From Flammeovirgaceae bacterium UBA5008 (GTDB taxonomy: Bacteria; Bacteroidota; Bacteroidia; Cytophagales; Cyclobacteriaceae), in NCBI GenBank assembly GCA_002398365.1, contig DGYK01000020.1, positions 35,055 to 99,054 of the forward strand: 64,000 nt of DNA, in the 5' to 3' direction. Position numbers and translations under genes: made by a program. The notes beneath the pieces were generated by a model. The model worked only from the letters and a program-made list of their open reading frames with translations. It had not been told where the DNA came from and ran no database searches. Shown here in pieces: positions 54,191-63,334 of this stretch (the stretch's first letter is position 1; each line of letters starts with the position of its first letter).

Positions 54191-54436
54191 GTGTTATTTT
54201 TTTTGGTCACATGGAATGGCTGATTTTGTCATACCATTGAGTGTAGAACATCTTAATGGCCATTTCATAATTTTTTTAAATCATATGAATTCGCTTTTCG
54301 CGATTTCTTTTTGTGCTTGTGCAACTTGAAAATAGGAATCGATTCGTTGATTTCTTCTTTTCAAGTATAGTTCCCTTTTTTCCGAAAAATCAGATTTCAA
54401 AAATAGGGAATTTGGCTTTGTTAATAAAATCCTGTG
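54191..54436. other. 246-base intergenic region upstream of pheT
   Basis: AT-rich region between pheT and the DUF1684 gene, both minus strand. A TATTTTTG -7 match on the minus strand lies at 54398-54405, which would give pheT a leader of about 200 bases. A GAATCGATTC palindrome sits near 54336. I see no T-box, riboswitch or tRNA signature. Confidence 0.4.
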
Positions 54437-55066
54437 CTAGTGCTGATAAACTTTCTCGCCCGCCTTAATGGGAATACTCAGTATATTCTCTTTGGGAGGA
54501 AAGGGACATGAAAAGTTATCCGAATAAGCGCAATACGGATTGTACGCTTTGTTGAAATCGATGGTGATGGTAGTCGCACCGGATACTTTCTTTACATCGA
54601 GGTAGCGCCCCGCACCGTAGGTTTCATCGCCACTGGTAGCATCTGCGAAAGCTAAAAATAATGTGCCACGATACGGACCCGGATCGACCACTTCTAACAG
54701 CAATAATTGATTCTTCTGATCACCCATAGTAAACTCCGCGAAAGCAAACTCTAAATACTTTTTCTCTTTGCCATCGCTGGTACCCAGAATCACCATTTTC
54801 TTTTTTTCGATGGGCACCAGATTGGCAATGAATTTATAGGACAGATCGGGAGCGTAGTAATTCAGTGCTGTAAAGGTGGAGACGCTATCTTTTCCCACGT
54901 AAAAGGGCGAACCTTCATCGTTTTTCATGAACAGGTTCTTTTCTTCGCGCTCTTTGTTAATCTGTTGTGCGTACTCTTCTGGCGACTCGCCTCCGGTAAA
55001 ACTGTAATAAACAATCGTGGCCAAAAAAGCCATTACTCCAATGACAATGATTTGTTTGCTCGACAT
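54437..55066 (-). CDS. DUF1684 domain protein
   Basis: The family signature is at the C-terminus: YGAGRYLDV, IDFNKAYNPYCAYSDNFSCP followed by FPPKENILSIPIKAGEK, an arrangement diagnostic of DUF1684. I use ATG 55066 (MSSKQII...), not the GTG at 55075, because the ATG directly precedes a hydrophobic anchor (IIVIGVMAFLATIVYYSF). The function is unknown; the protein is probably held at the membrane and faces the periplasm. It follows radC by 15 bases and is probably cotranscribed with it. Confidence 0.88.
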   Translation of the reverse strand: MSSKQIIVIGVMAFLATIVYYSFTGGESPEEYAQQINKEREEKNLFMKNDEGSPFYVGKDSVSTFTALNYYAPDLSYKFIANLVPIEKKKMVILGTSDGKEKKYLEFAFAEFTMGDQKNQLLLLEVVDPGPYRGTLFLAFADATSGDETYGAGRYLDVKKVSGATTITIDFNKAYNPYCAYSDNFSCPFPPKENILSIPIKAGEKVYQH

Positions 55067-55081
55067 AACTCTCACAGGGAG

Positions 55082-55783
55082 TTAAACAATCCCCTCATCT
55101 GCAAAGCTAAAATATTTATGTCCCGTAATAATGAGATGATCGAGTAATTGTATTTCTAAAAACCGACCGGCTTCTTTTAACTTTTTAGTCAAGTCAATAT
55201 CACTTTGGCTAGGCTGTAGATTGCCGGAAGGATGATTATGTGCAACAACTACTCCGCTGGCCAATTCTTCGAGTGCTAGTTTGTAAATGATTTTCGGATC
55301 GGCAACTGTGCCGGCCACACCCCCCTCGCTCACTCGTTTCTTTTTAGTAACCCGGTGCGCCCGATTGAGGAACAAAACCCAAAACTCCTCATGGGGCAAA
55401 TCCATCAAATCGCCTTTCAGTTGATCGAAGGCTTCTTTGGAAGTGGTAATCTTTGGCTTTTCCTCGCTATCACTTTCTTTTCTTCTTCTGCCCAATTCGA
55501 GGGCGGCTACAATGGTGATGGCTTTTGCTTCGCCAATACCTTTCACTTTCATCAAGTCTTTGATGGATAGTTTGGCCAGCAGATTGAGGTTGTTGTTGCT
55601 TTGGAGTAAGATTTTTTTGGAAACCTCTACCGCGCTCAGGTTGGCAGTACCCGATCCGATGAGGATTGCGATGAGTTCGGCCTCAGATAATGCGGAAGTG
55701 CCTTTTAAAAGCAGTTTTTCTCGAGGTCGATCCTCGGGGTTCCAATCCCTGATATTGAGCGGTTTGCTGTCTTCGATTTTCAT
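55082..55783 (-). CDS. radC: RadC family protein with JAB/MPN domain
   Basis: The 233-residue protein has an N-terminal helix-hairpin-helix (VKGIGEAKA, 80-88) and a C-terminal MPN+/JAB domain with metal ligands H182, H184 (AHNHPSG) and D195 (SDIDLTKK). The historical assignment to DNA repair is uncertain; a metalloprotease fold is clear. UPF0758-type length. DUF1684 gene follows closely. Confidence 0.92.
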   Translation of the reverse strand: MKIEDSKPLNIRDWNPEDRPREKLLLKGTSALSEAELIAILIGSGTANLSAVEVSKKILLQSNNNLNLLAKLSIKDLMKVKGIGEAKAITIVAALELGRRRKESDSEEKPKITTSKEAFDQLKGDLMDLPHEEFWVLFLNRAHRVTKKKRVSEGGVAGTVADPKIIYKLALEELASGVVVAHNHPSGNLQPSQSDIDLTKKLKEAGRFLEIQLLDHLIITGHKYFSFADEGIV

Positions 55784-55883
55784 AAATTGATCTATGAAAT
55801 CGGAAAGCCCGGGGAATGGAATTCCTTTCGTGCAAGGTATGTATTTTTATAGTATCAGTAAAAACCGTTTGAAACCCTTGTCT

Positions 55884-56309
55884 ATGCGATTGGCCATTAT
55901 TTGTAAGTATTGTCTGGAAGAATCTCAACTGAATTTTGTGGTGAGCGATCGATTCAGGTTTCTGGTTAAGCATGGAGAAAATTATTCATGCCGGTGTGCG
56001 GAATGCGGGGCACTCAACGAGATTCATGTAAATCGGATTTACGCCCGAACGAATAAGGTATTGCTGATTGTAAGTTTAGCTTTCACTTTTGGGACGATGA
56101 TTTATTTATCGACTCAATTTTATACAAACTATGTTTCTGGCCGCTCGTTGAATATCGGTTTGAGGGGTGTTTTCATAGTTGTGGCTGCATTGTTGATCCC
56201 ACTTTTATTTGGAGCTGTTTATGCCTCTTCGAGTTGGGTAGGATCAGGCGTTTCAATGACCATCGGGTATAAAAAAACCCTCCTCACTCCATTTTTAAAC
56301 TTGGAATGA
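55884..56309 (+). CDS. Small two-span membrane protein with cysteine pairs
   Basis: I choose ATG 55884 (MRLAIICKYCLEES...) over the upstream Met at 55794 because the extra 30 residues look untranslated. The 141-residue product has an N-terminal cysteine cluster, CKYC and CRCAEC, spaced like a rubredoxin/zinc-ribbon knuckle, then two hydrophobic segments (VLLIVSLAFTFGTMIYLSTQ and GVFIVVAALLIPLLFGAVYA). No named family recognised. Its last codons (KKTLLTPFLNLE, stop TGA) lie inside the hairpin that terminates the convergent rpsT gene. Confidence 0.55.
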   Translation: MRLAIICKYCLEESQLNFVVSDRFRFLVKHGENYSCRCAECGALNEIHVNRIYARTNKVLLIVSLAFTFGTMIYLSTQFYTNYVSGRSLNIGLRGVFIVVAALLIPLLFGAVYASSSWVGSGVSMTIGYKKTLLTPFLNLE

Positions 56310-56315
56310 GGAGGG
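56271..56315 (-). terminator. Intrinsic terminator of rpsT, overlapping a convergent CDS end
   Basis: CCCTCCTCACTCCA (56278-56291) pairs with TGGAATGAGGAGGG (56302-56315) with one mismatch; on the minus strand the stem is followed by seven T (56277-56271). The stem encodes the C-terminus and stop of the plus-strand membrane protein. Confidence 0.88.
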
Positions 56316-56338
56316 AATAAAAAAAATAGTTTCGGAAA

Positions 56339-56593
56339 TTACGCTAGAGCGTTGACACGCTTCGCAAGCTTGCTCTTTTGGTTAGCAGCTTTTTTCCAAT
56401 GGATTACGTTCTTCTTTGCTAATTTATCGATCATGCCACTCACTTCTTTCAAAAGAGCTTGTGCTTCATCTTTCTTGGTGGTAGAAGTCAATTTCTTGAT
56501 TTGAGTGCGGGTAGTTTTTGCCTGGTAGCGGTTTCTTACTCGCTTCGTCTCGTTTGCTCTAACTCTCTTTTGCGCTGATTTGTGATTTGCCAT
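56339..56593 (-). CDS. rpsT: 30S ribosomal protein S20
   Basis: The 84-residue basic protein matches S20 throughout: ANHKSAQKRVRANETKRVRN at the N-terminus, helical KKLTSTTKKDEAQALLKEVS in the middle and the C-terminal block IHWKKAANQKSKLAKRVNAL. It binds 16S rRNA. It has its own promoter and terminator, so it is monocistronic. Confidence 0.97.
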   Translation of the reverse strand: MANHKSAQKRVRANETKRVRNRYQAKTTRTQIKKLTSTTKKDEAQALLKEVSGMIDKLAKKNVIHWKKAANQKSKLAKRVNALA

Positions 56594-56615
56594 AAGTGCT
56601 TTTCTAAAAGGACTG

Positions 56616-56645
56616 CAAAAATAAGGGCAATAACCTGATTTGCAA
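56616..56645 (-). promoter_or_regulatory. rpsT promoter (TTG-N19-TATTTTTG)
   Basis: On the minus strand TTG (56645-56643) and TATTTTTG (56623-56616) are 19 bases apart, the central spacing of Bacteroidota promoters. The start is expected near 56609, about 16 bases before the ATG. Confidence 0.7.
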
Positions 56646-56656
56646 GGCCTATTCTA

Positions 56657-58261
56657 TCATTTCTTTTGAATCTGCCCTTCAAATAGCATCCAAATGTTGG
56701 GATCCAGCTTTACTTCAATGGGTTCAAAATCGGCTTTCAAGGTTATTTTCTTCGATTTTGCGTCAATTTGAACCGTTTCTGCTTTAGGTAATCCATCTTT
56801 TCCGATCCATGCTACATCCAGCGGAAAACTAAAAAAGGGCTCTTTCTGAGTTTGATTAATTTCTAAAGTCAGTTCTTTTTTAGCCGCATTATAGCTCCAA
56901 TTGCCGGAAAGGCGAGGGTGCCCACCCCGAAACAACCACTGATCAAAAAATGGCTTCAGGTTTTGACCAGTCACTTCTTCCATCACCAAGCGAAAATCAT
57001 CGGTCAGTGCATTGCTTTTTTGATAGCGTGCGTAGTAGGTCTGAATTCCTTTCCAAAATAGTGCATCCCCTACTTTGTGCCGCAGCATGTGCAACACCCA
57101 GCCGGCTTTTTGATAGGTATTGGTGCTCAGTACTTTATTGATATCAGTAAGAGTAGTATCTACAATCGGAGCCGGGTTTTTAGCGTAATACTTTATGGCC
57201 TGCTCGCGATCAATAATTTGCTCTTTTACCAATTGATCATGGCCATAAGCATGTTCCAGATACAAATGCGAAAAATAAGTAGCAAATCCTTCACTCAGCC
57301 ACACGTGGTGCCAGTCGTTTTCAGAAGCTGAATTGCCAAACCATTGGTGGGCTTCTTCGTGGGCGATGAGGCTTACATGGTCACCTTTGCCATTCACCGA
57401 ATTTTCGAAATAAAAAATAGCTCCTGCATTTTCCAATCCGCCCCAGCGTGTTTTGGATTGTACGTTGGCTAATTTTTTAAACGGATACGGACCAATGTGC
57501 CGATGGAAAAAATCGAGTACCTGCACTGCCGGAGCGTAGTCGCTAAATCCTTCTGCTTTGTTTTGCGGATACACCCAACTCTCCACGGTAATGCCATCCA
57601 CTACTCCGGCTCGTTGCACGGCAAATCGGGCAATGCCCACCACCATTACCTTCACGGGAATGGCGACTTCTTCCTCATAGCGCGTCAGTTTTTGTTTTGC
57701 GTTCAAAAAAGTTTCTTCTGTTTGAATGCCATTGGCCACTACCGAATAATGATGCGGAGCGATAACCACAAACGTGACGCGCGCTTTGTCGCTCGGGTGA
57801 TCGATTACCGGCAGCCAATGATGCCCACGATCCGGCCAGTTGTCACCAAAGAAACCACGATCGCCAAATTTATTTTTCCCAATAATAAATCCGTCAAGCG
57901 GAATGCCAGCATACGTGATTTCGAAAGTGAATTGTTCGTTTACGGTTGAAGCGGCAGTCAATTGAATAGTGAGGCGGTCATTTTGATGGAGGAAGGAGAT
58001 TGGGTTTCCGTTGAGCGTTACCGCAGATACGGTCATTCCCAAACCCTGTGCATTTTTGTTTACCAGATCTAAGTCAAAAGAGGTGATGGTCTTTTTGAAA
58101 CTAATGGTGACTTGCGCCACTCCAGAAATCCGATCGGTGGAGTCATTCACCTCTAATTGAAAAAGATACTGCTGCACATCGATGGCTTCATTTCTTTTGT
58201 AGGGATCGATGGCATAGACAGCGGAGTGGATAAATAGAAAAAGTGTAAATAATTTGTTCAT
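56657..58261 (-). CDS. M1-family metallopeptidase
   Basis: I use ATG 58261 because it gives a clean signal peptide (MNKLFTLFLFIHSAVYA); an upstream frame adds nine residues. The 534-residue enzyme has the aminopeptidase motif GGLENAGAIFYF (GxMEN-like), zinc site HEEAHQWFG (H301, E302, H305) and the third ligand E324 in LSEGFATYFSHL, an exact HExxH-18-E spacing. Family enzymes remove N-terminal residues; export suggests periplasmic or extracellular peptide breakdown. The N-terminal beta domain is complete, the C-terminal helical domain short. Confidence 0.92.
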   Translation of the reverse strand: MNKLFTLFLFIHSAVYAIDPYKRNEAIDVQQYLFQLEVNDSTDRISGVAQVTISFKKTITSFDLDLVNKNAQGLGMTVSAVTLNGNPISFLHQNDRLTIQLTAASTVNEQFTFEITYAGIPLDGFIIGKNKFGDRGFFGDNWPDRGHHWLPVIDHPSDKARVTFVVIAPHHYSVVANGIQTEETFLNAKQKLTRYEEEVAIPVKVMVVGIARFAVQRAGVVDGITVESWVYPQNKAEGFSDYAPAVQVLDFFHRHIGPYPFKKLANVQSKTRWGGLENAGAIFYFENSVNGKGDHVSLIAHEEAHQWFGNSASENDWHHVWLSEGFATYFSHLYLEHAYGHDQLVKEQIIDREQAIKYYAKNPAPIVDTTLTDINKVLSTNTYQKAGWVLHMLRHKVGDALFWKGIQTYYARYQKSNALTDDFRLVMEEVTGQNLKPFFDQWLFRGGHPRLSGNWSYNAAKKELTLEINQTQKEPFFSFPLDVAWIGKDGLPKAETVQIDAKSKKITLKADFEPIEVKLDPNIWMLFEGQIQKK

Positions 58262-58378
58262 GATTTGTATTTTAGCTTTCGCGATCAATTAGTTCTTACG
58301 AGCATCCCCAAAAGCCAGATCAACTTCCCCTTAGGCTTTTTAATTTTTTGCGATGCACAATTAAATCAAAAGATACTC

Positions 58379-59359
58379 ATGTTGAGAAGGAATCAAAAAT
58401 GGTTTTTGTTCACCGTGGCAATTCTATGTGGTGGATGGGGATTTTTCGGTCATCAAAAAATTAACCGACTGGCGGTTTTCACATTGCCGGTGGAGATGAT
58501 TACGTTTTATAAACATCATATCCGCTACATTTCCGAAGCGGCAGTAAATCCGGATCGCAGAAGGTATGCAGTAGAAGGAGAGGGTGCCCGGCACTATATT
58601 GACTTAGATGTGTATGGCGACAGTGCTGCTTATCAGTTACCACGTTATTGGAACGAAGCGGTAGAAAAGTTTGGAGAAGATTCATTGCAAGCACATGGCA
58701 TTGTGCCTTGGCATATTTACCGGGCTTATTTTCAACTGCGCGATGCCTTTATGCTAAAAGATCCGGCTAAGATTTTAAAGCAATCTGCTGAAATTGGACA
58801 TTACATTGCCGATGCGCACGTGCCTCTTCACACTACCAGCAATTACGATGGACAACTGACCAGCCATGTTGGTATCCATGCTTTTTGGGAATCGCGGTTG
58901 CCGGAATTGTTCTTCAATGAATATGATTTTTATTTAGGTAAAGCCAGCTATATTAAAAATGTACAATTAGCAGCATGGGATGCCGTAACAAACGCTCATC
59001 TGGCACTCGACTCGGTTTTGCAATTCGAAAAGCAACTCTCTCAACAGTCAGATAATCTGAAATTTAATTTCGAAACAAAAGGCCGGCAGACAGTTCGTGT
59101 TTTTTCATTTAATTATTCCAAGAAATACCATGCGATGTTAAATGGTATGGTCGAGCGTCAAATGCGATCCTGTATTAAAATGATTGGCGATGTGTGGTAT
59201 ACGGCATGGGTAGATGCCGGTCAACCCGACTTAAAAACATTAATCAATTACCAGCCCACTGAAGAGGAGTTGAAGCTGCGGCAAGTTGAGCTTGCGAAGT
59301 GGAAAGCCGAGCGAATCAAAAATGTGCGGGCGCACGAAGAGGAGGCCGCAGATCGTTAG
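58379..59359 (+). CDS. Zinc-dependent phospholipase C / S1-P1 nuclease-like protein
   Basis: The start at ATG 58379 gives a signal peptide ending near residue 19 (KWFLFTVAILCGG). The mature protein then begins near WGFFGH, in keeping with zinc-dependent phospholipase C, where the N-terminal Trp ligates zinc. Further ligand-like motifs: ARHYIDLD, EIGHYIADAHVPLHTTSNYD (H-x-x-x-D...H pattern) and HAFWE. The 326-residue protein should have a three-zinc helical fold acting on phosphodiesters, either phospholipids or nucleic acid. The C-terminus is helical and charged. Convergent with the DMFase-like gene. Confidence 0.82.
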   Translation: MLRRNQKWFLFTVAILCGGWGFFGHQKINRLAVFTLPVEMITFYKHHIRYISEAAVNPDRRRYAVEGEGARHYIDLDVYGDSAAYQLPRYWNEAVEKFGEDSLQAHGIVPWHIYRAYFQLRDAFMLKDPAKILKQSAEIGHYIADAHVPLHTTSNYDGQLTSHVGIHAFWESRLPELFFNEYDFYLGKASYIKNVQLAAWDAVTNAHLALDSVLQFEKQLSQQSDNLKFNFETKGRQTVRVFSFNYSKKYHAMLNGMVERQMRSCIKMIGDVWYTAWVDAGQPDLKTLINYQPTEEELKLRQVELAKWKAERIKNVRAHEEEAADR

Positions 59360-60717
59360 TTTGAAAATACTTTCTGTTTATGGAGAAGTTTTGAGATGGC
59401 GTTCATCGTAATCTTTTTGATTTTATCACCATCTTGGCCGCCCATACCTCGGTGAGAGCACCAATCATATGAGGCACCATTCACTACGATGCCGGAAGCA
59501 GGTGACTTTTGAAAGACAATGAAAGTACCAATCGTTTCTTTGCCACCCCGCGCCCCTCTGTCAAAACCAATTAATTCAACTCGATGGAAATTCAAAATTG
59601 AATTATCAATTTCGGGATAACCATCTGCAGTAAAAGATGAAATAGGCGCACCATCGTATTCACCGGAAGGCAAAGAAATGATATCTCCTTTTTGCAAATT
59701 CAATCCTTCTAGTAAGGGAGACTGTGGTGAAACAATCTTATAACCATCCCAGCCTTTGTCAGTTTGTAAGCCATAACCACCGCGTGGAAAATCTGCCCCT
59801 ATGCTGGAAAGAATAGAATATTGCAACGATGGATGATCCCACTGTACTGTATTGAGAAGCGGATCGGCAATGGGATCTTTTTCTGAATTGAGATCAAACG
59901 ATTTATAACAAATCATTTGATGGGTAGAATACCGCACTTGCCACCACATGGTATTACCTGAAAGTATAACGGCATGTCTGCCCTCTTCTACAAACCGATC
60001 GAAATTTTTTCGGGCTTCGCGTGTCCAGTATTCGCTGTGGCCAACCAGCACCACAATTTTCGAATTTTGAATGGAAGCGTAATCATCCATGTCACTATCG
60101 GAAATGTAGTTAATGGAGAGGTTATTTAACGTAGCAAACCATTTTAAGCCTATGAGAGCTTGCCATTGCAATTCCAAGGGTCGGTGAAAAGACACAATAG
60201 ATGATTTAGGTTTACTGTAAAGGCTTTTGCCTCCGGCTAAGGCATATGCATTATCTGTATTTGAAGGGTAAACAATAGTAAGATCAACGGATTGTGTAGT
60301 TCGAACAATAAGTGGAATTTTTTTCTCAATCAGGTAGATGCCGCTTTTGGTACCTGAAGGAATTTCAAATTCAGAACCGTATGAATATCCAAATCCGTTA
60401 ATAGATGGCTCGGAGTTAGCAATTATTTGTGTTTTTAAAATAGCGCGAACAGAGAACGCAACATCGCCATTAATATCGTACACATCCAACCGACAGGGTG
60501 CCGTGTTTTTATTTGAATTAATAAAAGCCTTTATTTTTTCTCCCGGCAGGTATGAAAGCTTTTCTGCGTATCCGGAATTTAATGATGGGCCGCAGGGATC
60601 AGTAGGAATCGGAATTACAGGCTGAGGAGCTTCAGTCGTGTCTTTACACGATTCAACAAGCAGCATAATTGCCACGCAAAGTAATAGGATGGGGGGGCTC
60701 CGTTGTAACGCCTTCAT
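59356..60717 (-). CDS. N,N-dimethylformamidase beta-subunit-like lipoprotein
   Basis: The 453-residue protein has a lipoprotein signal (MLLVESC, C24). Its C-terminal half resembles the large subunit of N,N-dimethylformamidase: VVLVGHSEYWTREARKNFDR then FVEEGRHAVILSGNTMWWQVR, followed by SLPSGEYDGAP and a terminal WCSHRGMGG block. The family includes many non-DMFase homologues of unknown function. The N-terminal half is a beta-rich domain. An amide hydrolase on the cell surface is possible but not shown. Overlaps the phospholipase-like stop by 4 bases. Confidence 0.7.
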   Translation of the reverse strand: MKALQRSPPILLLCVAIMLLVESCKDTTEAPQPVIPIPTDPCGPSLNSGYAEKLSYLPGEKIKAFINSNKNTAPCRLDVYDINGDVAFSVRAILKTQIIANSEPSINGFGYSYGSEFEIPSGTKSGIYLIEKKIPLIVRTTQSVDLTIVYPSNTDNAYALAGGKSLYSKPKSSIVSFHRPLELQWQALIGLKWFATLNNLSINYISDSDMDDYASIQNSKIVVLVGHSEYWTREARKNFDRFVEEGRHAVILSGNTMWWQVRYSTHQMICYKSFDLNSEKDPIADPLLNTVQWDHPSLQYSILSSIGADFPRGGYGLQTDKGWDGYKIVSPQSPLLEGLNLQKGDIISLPSGEYDGAPISSFTADGYPEIDNSILNFHRVELIGFDRGARGGKETIGTFIVFQKSPASGIVVNGASYDWCSHRGMGGQDGDKIKKITMNAISKLLHKQKVFSN

Positions 60718-60859
60718 TAAATGGATGTGATTGCAAAATAAAAGAGAAAATCAAATAATCGAATCTGCCTTTTGAATTTACCACCAATTGAGTGAGATAA
60801 CCTCTTTTTTCTACCGAATACAGAAATATAAAGGTAATTTTGATCCCTCAATCAAGTTG

Positions 60860-61255
60860 ATGGAATCACTAATTTCTCACCCCTTACTTTTTAAGTTTTT
60901 AAAATTTGCAGTAGTCGGAGCCATGGGGCTTGTGATCGATTTTGGAGTAACTTATCTATGTAAGGAGAAGCTTCGCTTCAATAAATATGTTGCAAATGCG
61001 ACCGGTTTTTTTGTTTCAGGTGCAAATAACTTTTTACTAAACCGCTCATGGACTTTTGCCAACAACGATCCCCAAATATGGGAACAGTATGCAAAGTTTG
61101 TTTCGTTTGCCTTGATTGGTCTCTTGATTAACTCTACCATCATCTGGTTTTTGCATGGTCAGCAGAAAAGAAATTTCTATTTTTCAAAAGCAGTCGCAAC
61201 CGCAGTGGTGATGGCTTGGAATTTTACTTCGAATATTTTATTCACGTTTCGGTAA
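60860..61255 (+). CDS. GtrA-family membrane protein
   Basis: I use ATG 60860 (MESLISHPLLFKFLKF), since a TAATTTTG box at 60835-60842 lies just upstream and the resulting 131 residues is the usual GtrA size; the frame extends to TTG 60788. Four membrane segments and the conserved motifs FAVVGAMGLVIDFGVTYLC and NFLLNRSWTF are clear. GtrA proteins are thought to carry polyprenyl-linked sugars for cell-surface glycosylation. No glycosyltransferase is adjacent. Confidence 0.85.
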   Translation: MESLISHPLLFKFLKFAVVGAMGLVIDFGVTYLCKEKLRFNKYVANATGFFVSGANNFLLNRSWTFANNDPQIWEQYAKFVSFALIGLLINSTIIWFLHGQQKRNFYFSKAVATAVVMAWNFTSNILFTFR

Positions 61256-61262
61256 AATAAAA

Positions 61263-61282
61263 TAGCTCCCGCGAAGGAGCTA
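61263..61282. terminator. Hairpin between GtrA and SRPBCC genes
   Basis: TAGCTCC (61263-61269) pairs with GGAGCTA (61276-61282), loop CGCGAA. On the minus strand it is followed by TTTTATTTT, on the plus strand by CTTTATT, so it can serve both convergent genes. Confidence 0.75.
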
Positions 61283-61307
61283 CTTTATTGCATCAGAATA
61301 ATCTAAA

Positions 61308-61895
61308 CTATTTCGTGCCGGTTGAATCCGCTGGAGCTGTTTCGGTTGCAGGAGTTTCGATTGGTGAACTTTCAACTACCTTTTTTAAATCTTGTAAGCC
61401 ATCTGCATATTGGCCATCTAACATGGTTCCCATAAATAATGACCACATGGCTTTGCCCATGAAACCTGTGTTGTCTCCATCATACGTCCATGTTACTTTG
61501 GTTCCGTTTCCTTCGGGCGCCAATTTAAATTCAGCATAAGCTTCGCCATCAAAGCCTTCAAACTTTAATCCTGTTTTTACGCGTTCGTTCTCCACGCTTT
61601 CAATGACCCACTGCGAACCGGTACCTGTTTTCTCTCCAACCCAGTTCATCCGCGCACCTACACCGGCAGCAGCGCCTTCGTAGGTATTTTTTGCATCCGG
61701 GTCCATTTTACTCCAGGGCGACCACTCTACAAATTTTTCCATATTGTTCAGGTGCGGAAAAATAGCGGAAGCAGGTGCGTTGACTACGATGGACTGTTCC
61801 ACATGACCTTTATCAGGTGCAAATGCCAGAACATAACCAATGATCAGCACCAAAACAGTGCCAATTCCAATTCCAATGAATTTTAAGATTTTCAT
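61308..61895 (-). CDS. SRPBCC (START/polyketide cyclase-like) protein with membrane anchor
   Basis: The 195-residue protein starts with a membrane segment (FIGIGIGTVLVLIIGYVLAF) then an SRPBCC fold: VVNAPASAIFPHLNNMEKFV and EWSPWSKMDPDAKNTYEG correspond to the first strand, paired helices and W-S-P-W element. Near the end a T/P/A-rich low-complexity tail (ETPATETAPADSTGTK) follows the barrel. A periplasmic or cytoplasmic lipid-binding role is possible. Lies downstream of the histidine kinase gene. Confidence 0.82.
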   Translation of the reverse strand: MKILKFIGIGIGTVLVLIIGYVLAFAPDKGHVEQSIVVNAPASAIFPHLNNMEKFVEWSPWSKMDPDAKNTYEGAAAGVGARMNWVGEKTGTGSQWVIESVENERVKTGLKFEGFDGEAYAEFKLAPEGNGTKVTWTYDGDNTGFMGKAMWSLFMGTMLDGQYADGLQDLKKVVESSPIETPATETAPADSTGTK

Positions 61896-61998
61896 GTTTA
61901 ATGGGTTTAATGATAAATTTTGGGGAGTATGAAATTAGAAAAAAAATCTTAAAAATTGAATTTCTTTCCATACCCAGATAAGTTGAGGTGATAATTGG

Positions 61999-63333
61999 TT
62001 AAATCTCAACGATAGGAATTAGAATGCTCGATTCGAATAAATGATTTTCGCAGCGCAACTTAAATTCAAATTGATGAAGCTGCAGCACCTGGTCGCATAT
62101 CCATAAGCCCATTCCCAATCCGTGGCTATGATCATTTGATTTTTGAAATTCCTGTTTCAAAATTTCAGTTGTGATAAATGCTTGAACGGTTGGGTTGATG
62201 ATTCGCAATTTCGCAACAGCAACATCGCGTTCCAGTTGAAGTGTTATAGTTGTGTTTGAGTCACTGTATTTAATTGCATTTTCAAGAAGATTCTTCAGTA
62301 CAATTTCAAATTTCTCGGCATCCAAAAGGGCTGCAGTCGTGCCACCATTTGGGTGCAGTGATAACATGATCTGAATGTTTTTTTCTACTGCCAATGGTTT
62401 CACACTCTTTAGGCTGGTATAGATTGTTTCTTCAATAAATTCTCTTTGCTTTCGCAGATTGAGTGAATCGCTTTTTAATTGACTGATCAATAAAAAATCT
62501 TCTACAATTCGATTCAACTTTCTTACTTCGTGTAATTGACTCGCCAAAATGGTTTGTGTAGACAGATTTGTTTGCGAAAGCGAAACGGCCAACTCTGTTT
62601 GCATAATAGTCAGTGGTGTTTTGAGTTCGTGCGCTGCAGAAGCAAAAAAGTTAACTTGGTTTTTGATGCTTACCTCCAATCGGGCAAACATTTCATTCAA
62701 CGTTTTAGCCAGCAACTGACTTTCGTCTGAAGTTGACGGGACATCTACGCGACCCATTTTTTTGGATGCTGTAATTTGGGAAGCCGTTGAAATCATTCGT
62801 TGAAGCGGATTTAGCATTTTGCCAGCCGCCCAATAAATCAATGCCCCAGCCAGTAACAGTGAAAATAGATTTGCCAAGAGCAAGTAATTTTGCATTTGAC
62901 TGATCTGACGTTCAACAAACGAAGTGCTTCGCGCCAGTGAAACCATTACAGCTGACGCATAAGGAACTTCTTTTTTCAGGTGAACGATTTTTACAGTATC
63001 AATCAATGAATAAGTAGATGTAGGCTCGAAAGCGTTCGTATCGGGAAAATCGGGAGAGCTAAACAAAGTAATTGGCTCAGTGGGTGTCGACTGGTTGACT
63101 TGCAATAAATATCCGGATGGGGGAAGCGGAATCGTCAGTGGATCAAGCGAAATGCGACTCGCAATCTTCTCTGCTTCCGCACGCAATTCTTGTCCGTCCG
63201 CTTCGTGCAATGTTGCCTTCAGCTTTTGAAAGATAAGCCAGTTGACGGGTAACACGATCACTGCAAAAGCCAAAAAGAAAAGCACAGCGGCTTTGGTGCG
63301 CAAGCTTTGGTAAAATGGAATGGTGTGTGTCAA
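61999..63333 (-). CDS. Two-component sensor histidine kinase
   Basis: The 444-residue kinase has two membrane spans (about 13-35 and 150-171) flanking a roughly 115-residue periplasmic sensor, a HAMP domain (to about 225), the H-box SAAHELKTPLTIMQ (H235), N-box KNLLENAIKYSDS and a G2-like block HGLGMGLWICDQVLQ. It starts at TTG 63333, one base after the response regulator stop, so the two form one operon. The order RR then HK is usual for OmpR systems. Signal unknown. Confidence 0.9.
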   Translation of the reverse strand: MTHTIPFYQSLRTKAAVLFFLAFAVIVLPVNWLIFQKLKATLHEADGQELRAEAEKIASRISLDPLTIPLPPSGYLLQVNQSTPTEPITLFSSPDFPDTNAFEPTSTYSLIDTVKIVHLKKEVPYASAVMVSLARSTSFVERQISQMQNYLLLANLFSLLLAGALIYWAAGKMLNPLQRMISTASQITASKKMGRVDVPSTSDESQLLAKTLNEMFARLEVSIKNQVNFFASAAHELKTPLTIMQTELAVSLSQTNLSTQTILASQLHEVRKLNRIVEDFLLISQLKSDSLNLRKQREFIEETIYTSLKSVKPLAVEKNIQIMLSLHPNGGTTAALLDAEKFEIVLKNLLENAIKYSDSNTTITLQLERDVAVAKLRIINPTVQAFITTEILKQEFQKSNDHSHGLGMGLWICDQVLQLHQFEFKLRCENHLFESSILIPIVEI

Positions 63334-63334
63334 C

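Noticed and set aside
54191..54436. T-box or attenuator leader for pheT
   Set aside because: No T-box specifier stem, Phe-codon-rich leader peptide or strong terminator stem is visible; only a possible long leader remains.
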